DNA of 64,000 bases from Rhododendron vialii (GCF_030253575.1 NC_080564.1:6864501-6928500); one strand, 5' to 3'; counted from the stretch's first letter, positions 44,599 through 56,250 are shown. Translations and numbers: made by a program. The notes: generated by a model from the sequence alone, not told the origin.

Positions 44599-47500
44599 AT
44601 GTCGGCGCGCGTGATGACGGTGGCGCAGGACGGAACCGGCGACTACCGAACGGTGCAGGAAGCCGTCGACGCCGTGCCGCTCAGCAACACGTGTCGCACG
44701 GTGATTCGACTGTCACCGGGGGTGTACAAGCAGCCGGTGTACGTTCCCAAGACCAAGAACTTCATAACCCTCGCCGGACTGTCTCCAGAGGACACCGTCC
44801 TCACCTGGAGCAACACCGCCTCCAAAATTGACCACCACCAGGTATGCATACATACAACATGTATCTAATTAAACAACTGAATGTTACACTTATTTGATAG
44901 ATTCTGTAAGAGCAAGTCCACTCGTTGGTGTCAAGACGACCATGCCAAAGACATTTTTTGTTTACAACTCAGGTGTCCTGGCCAGCTTAAGCGCACCTTG
45001 ACTAATCCTAGACCAATCCCACCGTTCACTTGTGGAAAGCACAATTGAAGCCATGCCAAAGCCATTTTTTGATTTGCTACGGCAGCAAAAAGTCAAATAA
45101 AATACTCCCTCCGTCCCAATTCTTTCGTGCCATTTTTCAATTGATTATATCTTACAATCTATTATCTCTTAGGTGATTTTGAAAACATCGTTTAAAAGAG
45201 CTCATTGAGATCTATCAAACAAGATCCATATTGCATATAAACAGTATTACCAATTATTTTTTATCCGGTTGGGATAGGATGAGGGACAAAAGAATGGGGA
45301 CAGAGGGAGTAGTGATGCTTGCATACCGGGTTGGTGCCATTTTAGCACAATCTCAAATCAAGACTGTTGGTTTAGACTCGTCTCGTTTTTCAATCAAAAT
45401 CAAATGGCTTGGATGATGTGGGAGAAACGGCAATAACCATCTTGGGTTGGACTTGGCGCCAAAATTTTGCATCAAAGATACAGATGGCAATGGGTGGACT
45501 TGGAATTTGCTAAAAAATAAAGTTGCCAAATTATGGCTTTGGCACCCTAAATGGCACTGGGTGGACTTGCTGTAACTCAAACAGTTAAATTTAGGGTTTT
45601 TGATTGGGTTCGGTGGTGGTTTATCAGACGTCTCGTGTTATTGGAACTGGAACTTTTGGGTGTGGGAGTGTAATTGTGGAAGGAGAAGATTTTATTGCTG
45701 AGAATGTGACATTTGAGAACTCTGCTCCCCAGGTAATTGAGTTCCTGTTTTAAGTGCTAATAGACATTTGTGTGAATGTTTTTCTGGGTTTGGGTTTGTT
45801 GGTTCTGGCGCATTCGGATTTGTTAATGTGCTTCTTGAGCTGTTGTTAATTAAGCGGTAAAGTTAGTGTAATTTGAAGTTACAATAGAGAAATGATATGG
45901 AGTTAGATAGGGGAGAGAGAATCTGTAATGGGTTATCTGAGTAATGTTTTCATTGATTGAATAACATTGCAGATTTATTGTAGCCGATAGAACTCATTAG
46001 ACAACTAATTTGAAGTTACTCCTATCACTACCGTTTCCCGTACTGTGATTATGATTGACATGGATGTTGCACTCTGCCAAATTTCCAGTGGATCTTTTGT
46101 TTCTTGGTATTTTGATGTTCACATTATGTCACGTGTTGCTTATCTGTTATGTTATATGAATTTCAATTTATAGTTGGCGTATTGTTGCTGTACAGTGAAT
46201 AGAATCTCAACTTCAGCTTTTCTTGGCCTGGTGTGATTTGTAGTCTCTGGGGGAGGTTTTTCAGTCGAGTACTCAAGGCATTAATTGAAGCTCTGTTAGT
46301 TAATAAGATCAGTTTATTTTGATGGAGTTTTTGCACAGGGTTCAGGCCAAGCTGTGGCAATTAGGGTAACAGCTGATCGCTGCGCATTCTATAATTGCAG
46401 ATTTCTGGGTTGGCAGGTGTGCTTACCATCTTGTTGTATATCCAATAACCCCATAATTAGGTAGCACAAGGACTTCATCTTGTAAAATATTTAGAAGTTT
46501 GATTGCAGGAATATGTGTTGCCTTTCGGAAAGGGTGTTTCTAGGTCCTTACCAACATCACATTCACATCAGGCAGAACATATTTGGCTAATTGCCTCAAT
46601 CAAGCAGTATATCATTTGAAAAAACTAATGTCAATTTTTTGCGAAGTGGTATCTCAATTTGCAGTTGTATTGATCAGTGACGCTTGCATAACTAGCTTGA
46701 CCGCATAGAGACAAAACTCATGGATATAACATGTTTCTCAATGACTAAAGAACTTATTCTGTACTTTTCCACATTTTTTGTGTGCAGGATACCCTGTATT
46801 TGCATTATGGAAAACAGTATTTAAAAGATTGCTATATTGAAGGAAGCGTGGACTTCATTTTTGGGAATAGCACTGCTCTTATGGAGCACTGTCATATTCA
46901 TTGCAAGTCCGCTGGATTCATAACTGCACAAAGTAGGAAATCTTCTCAAGAGACAACTGGCTATGTGTTCTTAAGGTGGATCATTAGCCATTCTTGGTGT
47001 CAAATTTAGTTTAAACCCGGATGGGGTGCTTTAATGCTCAATTAATGGTGAACATTTGGGACCTTGCATTGTGTTTAGTTTCTTTCCGATAAATCATAAG
47101 TACTTAACTGTCAATGGTTATGTTTGTTACAGCCATGCTTGTGCTTTCATTCCTACTATTGTATTTGCTTCAAAGAAAGTAATTTTGGTAATTTATAACT
47201 TCTCAGCTCTCTTACCATATGTAAATAAATAAATACTATTTGATATTGTTCATCAGGCCTAATTGGTCTGCATAGGTGATCCCAGGTTTTTAGCATAGGG
47301 AGTAATGTTGCAGTAGAAAGCACAAAACCTTTAGTCAAACTTTTTGTCTATGGAACACCAACACTCCTAGAGCCCAGCGTGTCCCCGTGACACGGGGACA
47401 TTGCAAAAAACGTATGGGATACATGGCATACGCCACGTGGCATGTCCATTAAATTCAATTAATTTTTTTAGGGGGAGGGACACGTATAGAGACACGTCAA

Positions 47501-49148
47501 TGGTTAATATTTGTATTAATTCAAATATATTGAGTTAAAAGTGTAATATGATTTTGTATGTGATGTATATATGATGCATGGTGATATATATTTGATGCTT
47601 CATGCTTCTACATATAACTATATTTCCATTGGTATAAAATGATCATTCTTTATTTATTTTTGTCGTGTCCCCAGCCGTGTCTGTGTCTATTTTTTAATTA
47701 AATCTTGTGTCCGTGTATGTATCCGTGCTACATAGTTGCTCGTGAATACAAACATGAAACTTATTTTTGGGTTGGGATAGAGAAATTGGGACCTCTAGAA
47801 AGAGCAGAATGTTGAAACAATATTTCTCTTGGTAAATCCATGTTTATTGTTGTCTACTTGTCTTACATTTGGGAGCGTAACAAGATTTATTAACTTCTCT
47901 CTTTCTATCTAATAATAAACATAATTCTCCTAGAAATTTGATATTGTATTCTCCTGTTAATTCATCTCTGGTTGGAAAGAGTGGAATCGTTCTCTTGAAC
48001 TTATGGGCAGCTTATGCATTCAATCTTCTTTGGACAGTGTGATTATAAGAAAGAGAGTGGACTATAACATTTGTGATTCCCTCGTTCTTTATTGCTTTCC
48101 CTAAACAGCGCCAAATGATTTCACATGTATAATTTTACTGTTTGTCATATGAATCCAGATGTGTGATCACTGGAAATGGAGGGACATCATACACCTATCT
48201 TGGACGGCCGTGGGGACCATTTGGAAGGGTAGTTTATGCATACACATGGATGGATGCGTGTATCAAACATGTTGGTTGGCATAACTGGGACAAACCTGAG
48301 AATGAGAGAAGCGCTTGCTTTTACGAGTACAGGTACTTCATGTTCAGCCCTTCCTGGAAATATCTGCAACTTTATGATAAAATTTAAATAAACTTTATAA
48401 CGTACATATACAAGGTAATGACTTTCAAAACTTATCTTAAAAGTTATTTATTTAACACTGCTGACAGGGTTAGTGCCCTGGGGACGTGTTGTCTTTCGCA
48501 GTTGGAAAATGGATTACTTCTCTCTCTTTTTTTCTCTTTTTTTTAAAGTTTGCATTTCTCATCTGGAATGAATGCATACAAAATATGGGTTTCTTTTTGG
48601 CAATGGAGCCGAAGAGTGTTGTAATTTTGAAAATTTAGGAGGAATAATTTTTTTCCAGTTTGGTCTCCTACAATTGAATTAGCTTGAGGTTCCTGGTGAA
48701 ACTATTGCAATTGAGCCTGAAGTCTTTCATCTCTTCCTTTTAATAGTTTGCAATGGACCCTGAGGTACTTCTTTTGTCCTACTTATATGTCCTTCTCATG
48801 CATGCACTCGCCACAACACACAAGCGCATACTTCAACCCCAGAATGCTAAACAGAAGGGAAAATATTAGAATGAGAATGCAGAAAATTGTGTAAAACTTT
48901 CAAATTATAGAACGCCTTTCTCCTTGTTTCACCTTGTTTATTTCAGATAGAGATTATTTGGGTGGGTTTTTGCAAAATACTGCAGGTGTTTTGGGCCTGG
49001 TAGTTGCCCATCAAAACGGGCGACCTGGGCGAGGGAACTAGTGGATGAAGAAGCAGAACAGTTCCTCAAGCACTCTTTTATCGACCCAGATTTCCAAAGG
49101 CCTTGGCTATCCCAAAGAATGGCCTTGAAGATTCCATATTCGGCTTAG
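44599..49148 (+). CDS. Pectin methylesterase, PME31-like (6 exons)
   Basis: Removes methyl esters from homogalacturonan, changing wall stiffness. Exons 44599-44841, 45628-45732, 46339-46416, 46788-46975, 48159-48332, 48986-49148 give 316 residues; Arabidopsis PME31 has 317. Catalytic residues are all present: Gln120 (GSGQAVAIRV), Gln142-Asp143 (GWQDTLY), the nucleophile Asp164 (GSVDFIFGNS), and Arg221/Trp223 (YLGRPWG). The C-terminus CFGPGSCPSKRATWARELVD and ending IPYSA matches the PME31 group. There is no PRO (inhibitor-like) domain, and the start MSARVMTVAQDGTGDYRTVQ leaves no room for a signal peptide, as known for PME31. No upstream in-frame exon was found to add one. Introns carry a nested MITE pair and dispersed repeats. 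Confidence 0.95.
44910..45572. mobile_element. Harbinger-type element in PME intron 1
   Basis: The end gagcaagtccac and the inverse gtggacttgctg are flanked by TAA at 44907-44909 and 45573-45575. 663 bp including a Stowaway nested inside. Internal words such as tggcaccctaaatggcac are AT-rich and noncoding. A single unpaired end of the same family (taagagcaagtccatcagg) is seen near 33347 in the p24 gene. Confidence 0.7.
45105..45309. mobile_element. Stowaway MITE nested in the Harbinger element
   Basis: Starts ctccctccgtcccaattctt and ends agaatggggacagagggag, flanked by TA at 45103-45104 and 45310-45311. 205 bp. Its ends match the element at 7521-7893. Confidence 0.9.
47370..47755. repeat. 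Dispersed repeat in PME intron 4
   Basis: Bounded by agcgtgtccccgtgacacgg and a right end with cgtgtctgtgtc...ccgtgctacatag. A shorter relative occurs at about 54335-54450 (gtcgtgtcc ... gtaaccgtgcttc). This is a common plant intron repeat whose class I cannot name. Confidence 0.5.
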
Positions 49149-49735
49149 GAAATAATTTAATGTATAAGGTCAGATGCAGGAGATTCCCAGCTTATAATCA
49201 TCGAAACAAGGTTCCATATTAGGCTTTCATGTTAGATTCAATAAAGCTTCCTAGGTGCCGATAAAAATAAATAAAGCTTCCTAGGTGGGAGGCAAATAAA
49301 TGACACCTGCCGATGCAGCGACTGTGTACGTATTCTACGAAAAGCTGTGATATCCGCTTAGCAATGTATCTTGTGTATTTTTAAGCAGCAAACTCTGCCT
49401 TTGTTTATTTTGGGATGTTAGAAACATGTGGTACTTGTAGGAATGAGAAAGTGTCTTGAGCAATTCCAAAATGGTTCTGGTGTAGATGGCCTTATAATGA
49501 TTTGTATTGTGTTTCCTTCCTGGATTCAATGGTTCAAGGAGAATTTTGTTCATTTTTCGGAAAATGGGAGACCCCCGCATGATAATCCACGGTTGAGAAT
49601 CGGGGAAAGATGCGATTCTCACCTGGATTTTATCAACATGTTATTCCCTTACATCGCAAGGGGAGGTGATTAGTTAAATTGTTTTCAAGCAATTTTCTCT
49701 TTGGCAAAAAGAAGGGAAAAGATTCAAGTACTGTA
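49149..49735. other. PME 3' UTR and spacer
   Basis: Contains a short direct repeat (ataaagcttcctaggtg) near 49242 and 49272. No gene seen. Confidence 0.45.
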
Positions 49736-49806
49736 TGAGGATGCGGGGAATTGAACCCCAAGCATCTCGCGTAGGCAAGCGCTCTAACCATTTGAGCTAC
49801 ATCCCC
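49736..49806 (-). tRNA. tRNA-Ala-like gene with shortened anticodon loop
   Basis: The minus strand reads ggggatgtagctcaaatggt onward. The acceptor stem (ggggatg with catcctc, one G-T pair), D arm (gctc...gagc) and T arm (tggggttcaattccccg) all fold. Overall similarity is to plant cytosolic tRNA-Ala. In the anticodon arm, stem cttgc/gcgag pairs but encloses only four bases (ctac) where seven are required, so no normal anticodon exists. Length is 71 nt. Most likely a tRNA pseudogene or tRNA-derived relic; the identity is inferred from the arms only. Confidence 0.7.
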
Positions 49807-51235
49807 TTATGTGTTGCGATTTGAATTATTATTTGAGCTATGATATCCGTCCTATCGTTGCCCGATAGGAGGAAAACCTGTTTGACAAAGTTGACTTTGA
49901 AATTCTTGTTGCAATATTATTTAGTAGTAACAAAGCAATTTGCGTTTACTTAAAGGGCTTATATTTAACACAAACCAAACTGCATTAGTCACGGGGAAAA
50001 AATTACTTATATTCTAAAGATGAAGAAAATTAGTAATTTTTAAGTTCTACAATTCATTAAGCTATGTATATGACCCAACAGAGGAAGAAAGTATTCATGC
50101 AAATACCGAAGAGAGGTTCTAAAATACGACAACTATATATTGTGAGTACTGTACTGTCTAGCAAAGTATACAATATTTGGACAAGGTCTTTTTTTTGTTG
50201 GGGAGAGATCCCGTCTAGTTTTGGACTCCATCCAGTCCGATCCAGTTTTGTTATGGTAAACTACAATTTACGCAACATTGTAGCTCGTAACCCAACATTG
50301 TAGCTCGTTTTGGGCTTACTCGAATAAGTTAATACTCGGCTTGTTTGACTTTATTCAAGATTCTCGAGATCGGCTCACGGTTGATTCGATTAAAACTCGT
50401 TTGAGATCGATTCGTCTCATAAACAAATTTAACTTAATATGTTTTTACTTATCGGATAATTAAGTGTTGGAGCCAACTTACACGCATCTCGACTAATTCT
50501 CATCGTCCACCGGCGGGACATCATTTAACCTGGGTCAAGGCCTTCGTCTTAGAGGTTTGCTCTCAAACCTCCCAAGGCTATCAATTCCTCTAAAACCAGT
50601 TTATAAAACTCGTTAAGTTTTCAAATCAAACTTAAATAATTACCAATTGAGTAATTGTTTGAGACTGTTGGGTTTGTTTATCGGCCCTAGCCCCGTTCCG
50701 CTAAGGTTCTAATTCTATAAGTGTTTATCTCCTGATTTACGAGACAAGTCATTCTCTTTTAATGCATCACTTTTAATTTAATTTAAAAAATAAATATTTA
50801 TTTTAATTTAATAAGTGGAACTGTGGAACACAACCTTAGAAGCTCCCATCTAATTGCTTCCGGTGTTTACACGTGCAAACGCACGTAATGGTTTAATCTT
50901 CGAAGGCGGAACTCCATAATAAAAGATCCCCAAACGGAGTTTAAAAGGTCTCGCCGCCATTCCCACCACCGCGACCACCGTCATCGCCGCCGTTAACTGC
51001 CACCTCGATAAAGGTACTCGATCTCTAAGAATCATCATTGTTCTCGGGAATTTATACCTATTTATCTCTTAAGCTTATAAGTTACGATGGTAACATCGTT
51101 TTGCAATCGCATGATCATTCAACAAAAAGAATGCATTTTTGCATACATCTAATTTATGTTTCTGTTTTGGTTTTTGGAAAACCAGTGGAAAATGTAATGA
51201 AGAGAGGGGGGGAAATCATGTTTTTTTTAGTATTT
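49807..51235. other. Spacer upstream of the F-box-like gene
   Basis: AT-rich. A GAGC-type repeat relic lies at 50280-50440. A GC-rich stretch at about 50935-51015 (cgccgccattcccaccaccg) ends in a donor-like ataaag|gtactcg and may be the 5' noncoding first exon of the F-box-like gene; it has no ATG in frame. Confidence 0.4.
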
Positions 51236-51443
51236 TTGTGTGAATTGTGCTGTTTCTGAATTGAAAATTTTAGTAGACTCGAGTCATTTGCAGTTATTTT
51301 GATTTCGGTCATTAATTTTCTTAGGAGAAAAGGGAATTTTTTTTTTATAGCATTTTTGTGTGAATTGTGCTGTTTCTGAATTGAAAATTTTAGTAGACTC
51401 GAATGATTTGCAGTTATTTTGATTTCGGTCATTAATTTTCTTA
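51236..51443. repeat. Two tandem ~120-bp copies
   Basis: The block from tgtgtgaattgtgctgtttc to gtcattaattttctta occurs at about 51236-51323 and again at 51356-51443, differing by a few bases, with a similar spacer. Confidence 0.85.
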
Positions 51444-51511
51444 TTAGAAAAGGGAGAAATTCATATTTTATTGAGTTGATTTCTTTTGTATTGGGTTAAT
51501 AGTTCAGAAGT

Positions 51512-51766
51512 AACCCCAAGGGCTGGTAAGTGTCTTAGCCTGGGACTTAGGGGTTGGCTCCCTCTTAAGCTCTAAGGTTCGATTCTCCTTGCCAGCAACT
51601 CTTGGAGCCACCTCAACCCCACGCGTAGGCATGTGAAACAGTTGTGGGAGGGGCTGTAGGGATTAATCCGAGCATAAGCGTGTGAAATGGTTGTGGGAGG
51701 GGATGTAGGAATTAATCTGAGGTGCGCGCAAACTAGCCGAGACACCCAACATTACCAAAAAAAAAA
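51512..51766 (+). mobile_element. tRNA-derived SINE with perfect 9-bp target duplication
   Basis: The head ggctggtaagtgtcttagcc contains an A box; ctaaggttcgattctcc is a good B box. The body carries a duplicated gtgaaa.ggttgtgggagggg phrase, and it ends attacc followed by an A-run. ttcagaagt flanks both ends (51503-51511 and 51767-51775). About 255 bp. Confidence 0.85.
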
Positions 51767-51781
51767 TTCAGAAGTGGTAGG

Positions 51782-52054
51782 ATGTGGTTTAAGGAGAAGG
51801 AAGATATTGCTCGTGAAAAGAAAGAGGCCGCACGTAGCTCACGAATCATGATGGGATTACAAATTCTTTTCTTCATACTGTTTAACGTTTGCCTTCTTTG
51901 CATCGTCACGTTGGAATTAATGAACTTGTCATCTCTTCTCTGTTTGAATGGCAATGCTGCTTATGATTTCGGAATAACACAGCTTGATTTGAACCCTAAT
52001 ATTAACAGATGTTGTCTTTGCAGTTTACGACATACATATTACATAAGCTTGTGA
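51782..52054 (+). other. Small open frame with one membrane-like segment
   Basis: A 90-codon frame starting MWFKEKEDIAREKKEAARSS, then a hydrophobic stretch (GLQILFFILFNVCLLCIVTL). The charged start looks exon-like, but no splice junctions or family could be assigned. It may be an upstream reading frame or part of the 5' end of the next gene. Confidence 0.25.
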
Positions 52055-52072
52055 ATTTTCCTGCAGGAAACT

Positions 52073-55000
52073 ATGAGGCGGAATAGGAAGCGGAAGCGGA
52101 CGAGTATAACTGATCTGAATGCTGATGTACTGAGACTTATCATGGTTTTTGTGGCTAAATCTTCTGATGGGGCGGGCAGTTTTGCAAGGGCAACATCAGT
52201 GTAAGTTTTTATTTTCAAGAGCACTGCTAAATCTTTCGGTTGCTGGTTGTTTATAAAGATTATCTTGTTGCTACGGGGATTATTGGGTGTCCAAAGTCAT
52301 TGAAATTTTCTATGATAGGAAACATTTTCGGTGTAAAACACAGATGAAAGTGAGTAATTTGTTTCTAAAGGTACCCACTTTGCTTTTTCCCAATGGCAAA
52401 ATTTGCTCACATGCAAGATAGCATGAGGTCATTAGGTCATCATGCATGGACAGCATGGTTACTTTAGGGCTTACGGCCAAAGCTACTCAATAATGCTTAA
52501 GTTAAAGCTAACAAGGGATAAATTCATGTAGGTACATGCTGACCTACCACGATATAGAACTTAGAGCCAGAGGTGATATGTCTCACAAGGCATGCCCTGG
52601 GCCCCCACCAAATCTTCTAAGGCTTAAATGTGATGCCAGGGTTTGAAATGTCGGCCGTTACGAAACAGATTTTGACCTCCGCTGCCGCTGCCGTCATTTA
52701 CTTGCGTATCGACCGCTACGATCCAATATCATCTAATATATGGCCGTATCACTGATATCGTTACGTTTGCCGATACCATGGTTTAAAACCGTGTGATGGT
52801 CATGTAATGTTGCCTATTACTTTGGTAGTTTCACCGTGCCATCCATATGAATAGGCCAAGAAATGGTGCCTATATATGCTCTGTGTGGCTAGGAGGTAGA
52901 GATGAAGGTTTAACCAAACCCATGTGTCCGGGGTGGATTTAGTTGCCTACGGCTGGTCCTGCTGAGAGAGACCTTTGTGGAACATGTAGAAGTAGAATCA
53001 ATCAAAATCATAACCTACAAACTGGCTTCTGAGTTTCTGACAAACCTACGCACAAAATCTTAAATATTTTATGGGTTTGTGTCATGGGCATGTGTTCACG
53101 CTCTATGTATAGAAGGTATTAGTCACTCTGCACACCATTGGAAGACATCTGAGATTATGTCCTCTTTTAGCTCTGTAATTTTACTTTTAGTACTCCACTG
53201 ATCCTTTCTCTCTCCCTTTGTTTGATAGACTGCTTTGTTGCTCCCAACTCAATATTTAGGCCTTTTTGGTGATGTGAATTTTGTTGAAGAAATTACAGAA
53301 CAAGTTCCTGGAGGGCATAGCCTCCAAATACATAAGAGAAAACAAAAGGCAGAGGCAGATGGGGGATTAACTGGCACAAATATCCTGCTAAAACTGCCAA
53401 TTTCTAGCTGACAATATATGTAGGCTAGAGTTCTTTAATACAAGTGAATCGAGTAGCTTTGATTCTGAGTTCAAAGGCATTCTGATCCAGCAGATAAGTG
53501 GAGGATCTTGAGATGCCACGAAAGGTCCCCTACTTTCTCTCTTTGCTACTCTCTGGGTTTTGATGCTTCTAACATGTTTTCCCACTCTCCGTTGGAACCT
53601 TCAACCACTTGCTGAACTATTTCAAAATCATTATGGCCATGTTCGGTTTGAGACTTGAGGAAGTTTTTTGGGGTAATGAGTGGAGAGAGAAAGAGAAACA
53701 AGAGTAATAATTAGAGAGAGTTTACTGGGGACCGTGCACAGAGAGAAAATGTTGGGTCTAGAGACCCAAAACGAACATGGTGTATACGTTTATTTCTTGG
53801 TGTGAACAAATGGTAAGCGTCTCTGCCGTCAAAAGAATTTCATAAGATGAAATGTTTAGGAATATTGATGCGGTTATCATTGTAATTGAATTCCCTTGGG
53901 CCTTGGGAGTGAGCTCTAATCATAGGGAAAAGCCTTTGCACATGGTGTAATGGGTGTGTCCAATTAAATATGTGAAACATAGGGCAAGCCAAATAGGCTA
54001 TTTCTTTGGGAATTAGCAGCTGGTAGTGACTAGTGAGTGGGTTTGGTTTTTACTGACGGGAATTTCTGGATAGACAGGTAGTTTACTTGGCGTTCTACAT
54101 TCTGAATTTGGTTCAGGTTGCTTGTAACCTAAGAAGAACGGACCAAGTCTACCGCCTCACATATTAGCGTCCGTATTGGTCATGTTTGGACATACTCTGA
54201 ACATCTGTCGGAGACCAAATAGTTAGAATTTTTCACGATACGTACTTAAGTCAAGCTACCTTGTAACTTTATGGGGACATGTTAGTAGGTCCAATTGCAA
54301 TTTTAATAGCTTATTCAGCGACTGTTGCTTTTATATTATGGACGTGTCGTGTCCTCAACCCATCTGCATTTTATTTTTTGAAAAGAAACTTCCCTCTGTG
54401 TTCGTGTAGTGTCCTGTCGTGTGTTTGTAACCGTGCTTCTGAGCTCATAAGTCATAACCATCCCGACACTGCAACCCTGTCCGTTTCAAATTTGATAAAA
54501 GTTACATGCACTGGAAGTTTGTTACTCATTTCTCAGGAACAGAATATCAGTTTGTTCAAGTCCAGCATGGCTTGAATTTGCTAGGAATTTGGTTGACTCA
54601 GATACACCCCAGTAGCTGCTACCTTGGTGCTTCTGAGATTGCCAAGCAATAGACCTTGGCATTTGTCAGATTCTTGTCAGGATTACCAGAAGGCCTGTGG
54701 AAAGTGCACAAAGACTCACCAACCAACATCAATTCATCTTTTGATTGTAGTGATGTTCTTGTTACAGCTGCAAAGGATTCATGGAGATTGCTGAGGACAC
54801 AGAGGTCTTGAAAGCTGTAGTTTTTGATAAGCAAAGTGTCTCTGGATTCGATGAATCGTTTTGGAAGATCAATGGCTTGTTAAGCAAATGTTCGAGTGCA
54901 AGAAATGTGGGTGCTGTGAACATACTTTTAACGGTAATATGTGCCTTAAGCCCTTATCTTTTTCACTTACTCTGTTTGGATCTTTGATTTATGAAAGGAT

Positions 55001-55647
55001 TTGTCGAGGGGAAAGAAAAGGTAAGACAAACACCACTTGGATTTGTCATGGGAAATCCCTTGTCTTTTATTTCTTTTCGACAAAACCATTTAGCACAGAT
55101 TAACTTAGCATCATAGTGGTGAGGAATGGAGTGGGACTGTTATGTGTGTATCATTTCTCACCAATATAAATAAGCGGGGTTTCCGTTTTCAGTTTTCCCT
55201 CCATTCTTATCAGTACCCACCAAATCCCTCAATCCAAATGGGCTGTAATAATTTGCTTAAAGAGTTAAGCCAGAAGGATTGTGCCTCAATGTCTGACCTT
55301 CTTAAAGCCTTTTTAACTTGATTCCTTGAATTGTTTGAATGCTCTTATTATGCTTTCTCTGGTCAAGATGGGCGTATAGATTAGCTAATCTGTAATGTAT
55401 GTATAGTACCTCAAGGAACGGGTGGAATATTCATGGGCAAAGGAGAGAGTAGTTGAGGTAGCCGTGAAGGTAATAGTAACAGCTTCGACTCTCACTTTTT
55501 ATTACTGTCTTCTTTTGGTAGGGATTATGGATTATAGTCCCCCTTCTCAACTATTAAGTCACACATGCAGGAGTTATTTGACAGGGTGGAGGCTGTTAAT
55601 GCTGTTTTTACAAGGGCAAGGTTGAGAGCTGCTGTGTCGGCCGGCGA

Positions 55648-55717
<70 letters not shown>

Positions 55718-55883
55718 TGTGATATTTGGGTCCTGCATGGCTGCATTAATGGCCCTACTCAGTTAACTTGGACATGTGTATGTGCAGATGGTTAAACAGA
55801 TGCTTCATGAGATACGGATGGATATCAATGAAATCCGCGAGCATCTGGACAAATTCGAGGTTGCTGGATTTTTCAAGGCCTGA
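52073..55883 (+). CDS. Small F-box-like protein with unfamiliar C-terminus
   Basis: Exons 52073-52200, 54768-54933, 55407-55469, 55571-55648, 55788-55883 join in consistent phase to 176 residues. The first two exons encode an F-box-like region: DLNADVLRLIMVFVAKSSDG, then SFARATSVCKGFMEIAEDTE and VLKAVVFDKQ, resembling the At1g67623/At2g35280 F-box group, whose members would be SCF substrate adaptors. The last three exons (YLKERVEYSWAKERVVEVAV, ELFDRVEAVNAVFTRARLRA, MVKQMLHEIRMDINEIREHL, ending FEVAGFFKA) are charged, helical and probably coiled coil; I do not recognise them. The protein is much shorter than typical relatives (~300). Either this is a rearranged F-box gene fused to other exons, or two genes are wrongly joined at the 473-bp intron. 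An acceptor just before the ATG implies a 5' noncoding exon upstream. Confidence 0.55.
52201..54767. other. Large intron 1 of the F-box-like gene
   Basis: 2.57 kb of repeat-rich intron. 52640-52800 carries a dispersed repeat with words like gccgttacgaa, cgtatcgaccgctacg and cgataccatggtttaaaacc. 54335-54450 is related to the PME intron 4 repeat. No additional exon is supported. Confidence 0.45.
53636..53781. mobile_element. MITE-like element in the large F-box-gene intron
   Basis: gccatgttcggtttgag and the inverse gacccaaaacgaacatggt form imperfect ends around a purine-rich core (agagagaaagag). No firm target duplication. The ends resemble those at 8268-8363. Confidence 0.45.
55652..55720. 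repeat. Compound (CT)n(GT)n microsatellite
   Basis: CT repeats at 55652-55700 are followed directly by GT repeats at 55701-55720. The tract begins right after the exon donor (gag|gttt) of the F-box-like gene, so most of this 139-bp intron is simple repeat. Confidence 0.95.
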
Positions 55884-56128
55884 ATAGGTTTTTGCACATT
55901 TTTTCCATAGCCGTATATAATCGCCAAATTGATGGATATCCATGTTTTTCCATCCCTTTTGATTAACTTTATCGCCAGAGTAACGAAACTTCATCTCAGA
56001 GTTTATGCTCTTCCAAACTATAGGGTTTTATGTTAATGCAATCCGGGGTTTTGATAGGCTTTTTGCATTGCTAATTTTAGGGCAAAATAAATTGCCATAA
56101 GAAGGAACCACATCTTCTGTTACATCGC

Positions 56129-56250
56129 TACCTGATTAATCCTGCTAGTAGTCATATGCTTGTCTCAAAGATTAAGGCATGCATGTGCAAGTATGAACCG
56201 TAGTCATATGCTTGTCTCAAAGATTAAGGCATGCATGTGCAAGTATGAAC
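56129..56250 (+). pseudogene. 18S rRNA 5'-end fragment, partly duplicated
   Basis: tacctgattaatcctgctag followed by tagtcatatgcttgtctcaa is the universally conserved 5' terminus of nuclear 18S rRNA, with a few changes (for example ggttgatcctgcc altered). The part from tagtcatatg to gtatgaacc is repeated immediately, period 52 (first copy from 56149, second from 56201). Only the first ~70 nt of 18S are present, so it is not functional rRNA. Confidence 0.85.

Noticed and set aside
53388-53585. Minus-strand 65-codon frame in the large F-box-gene intron
   Set aside because: No family resemblance; the stretch looks like transposon debris but could not be classified.
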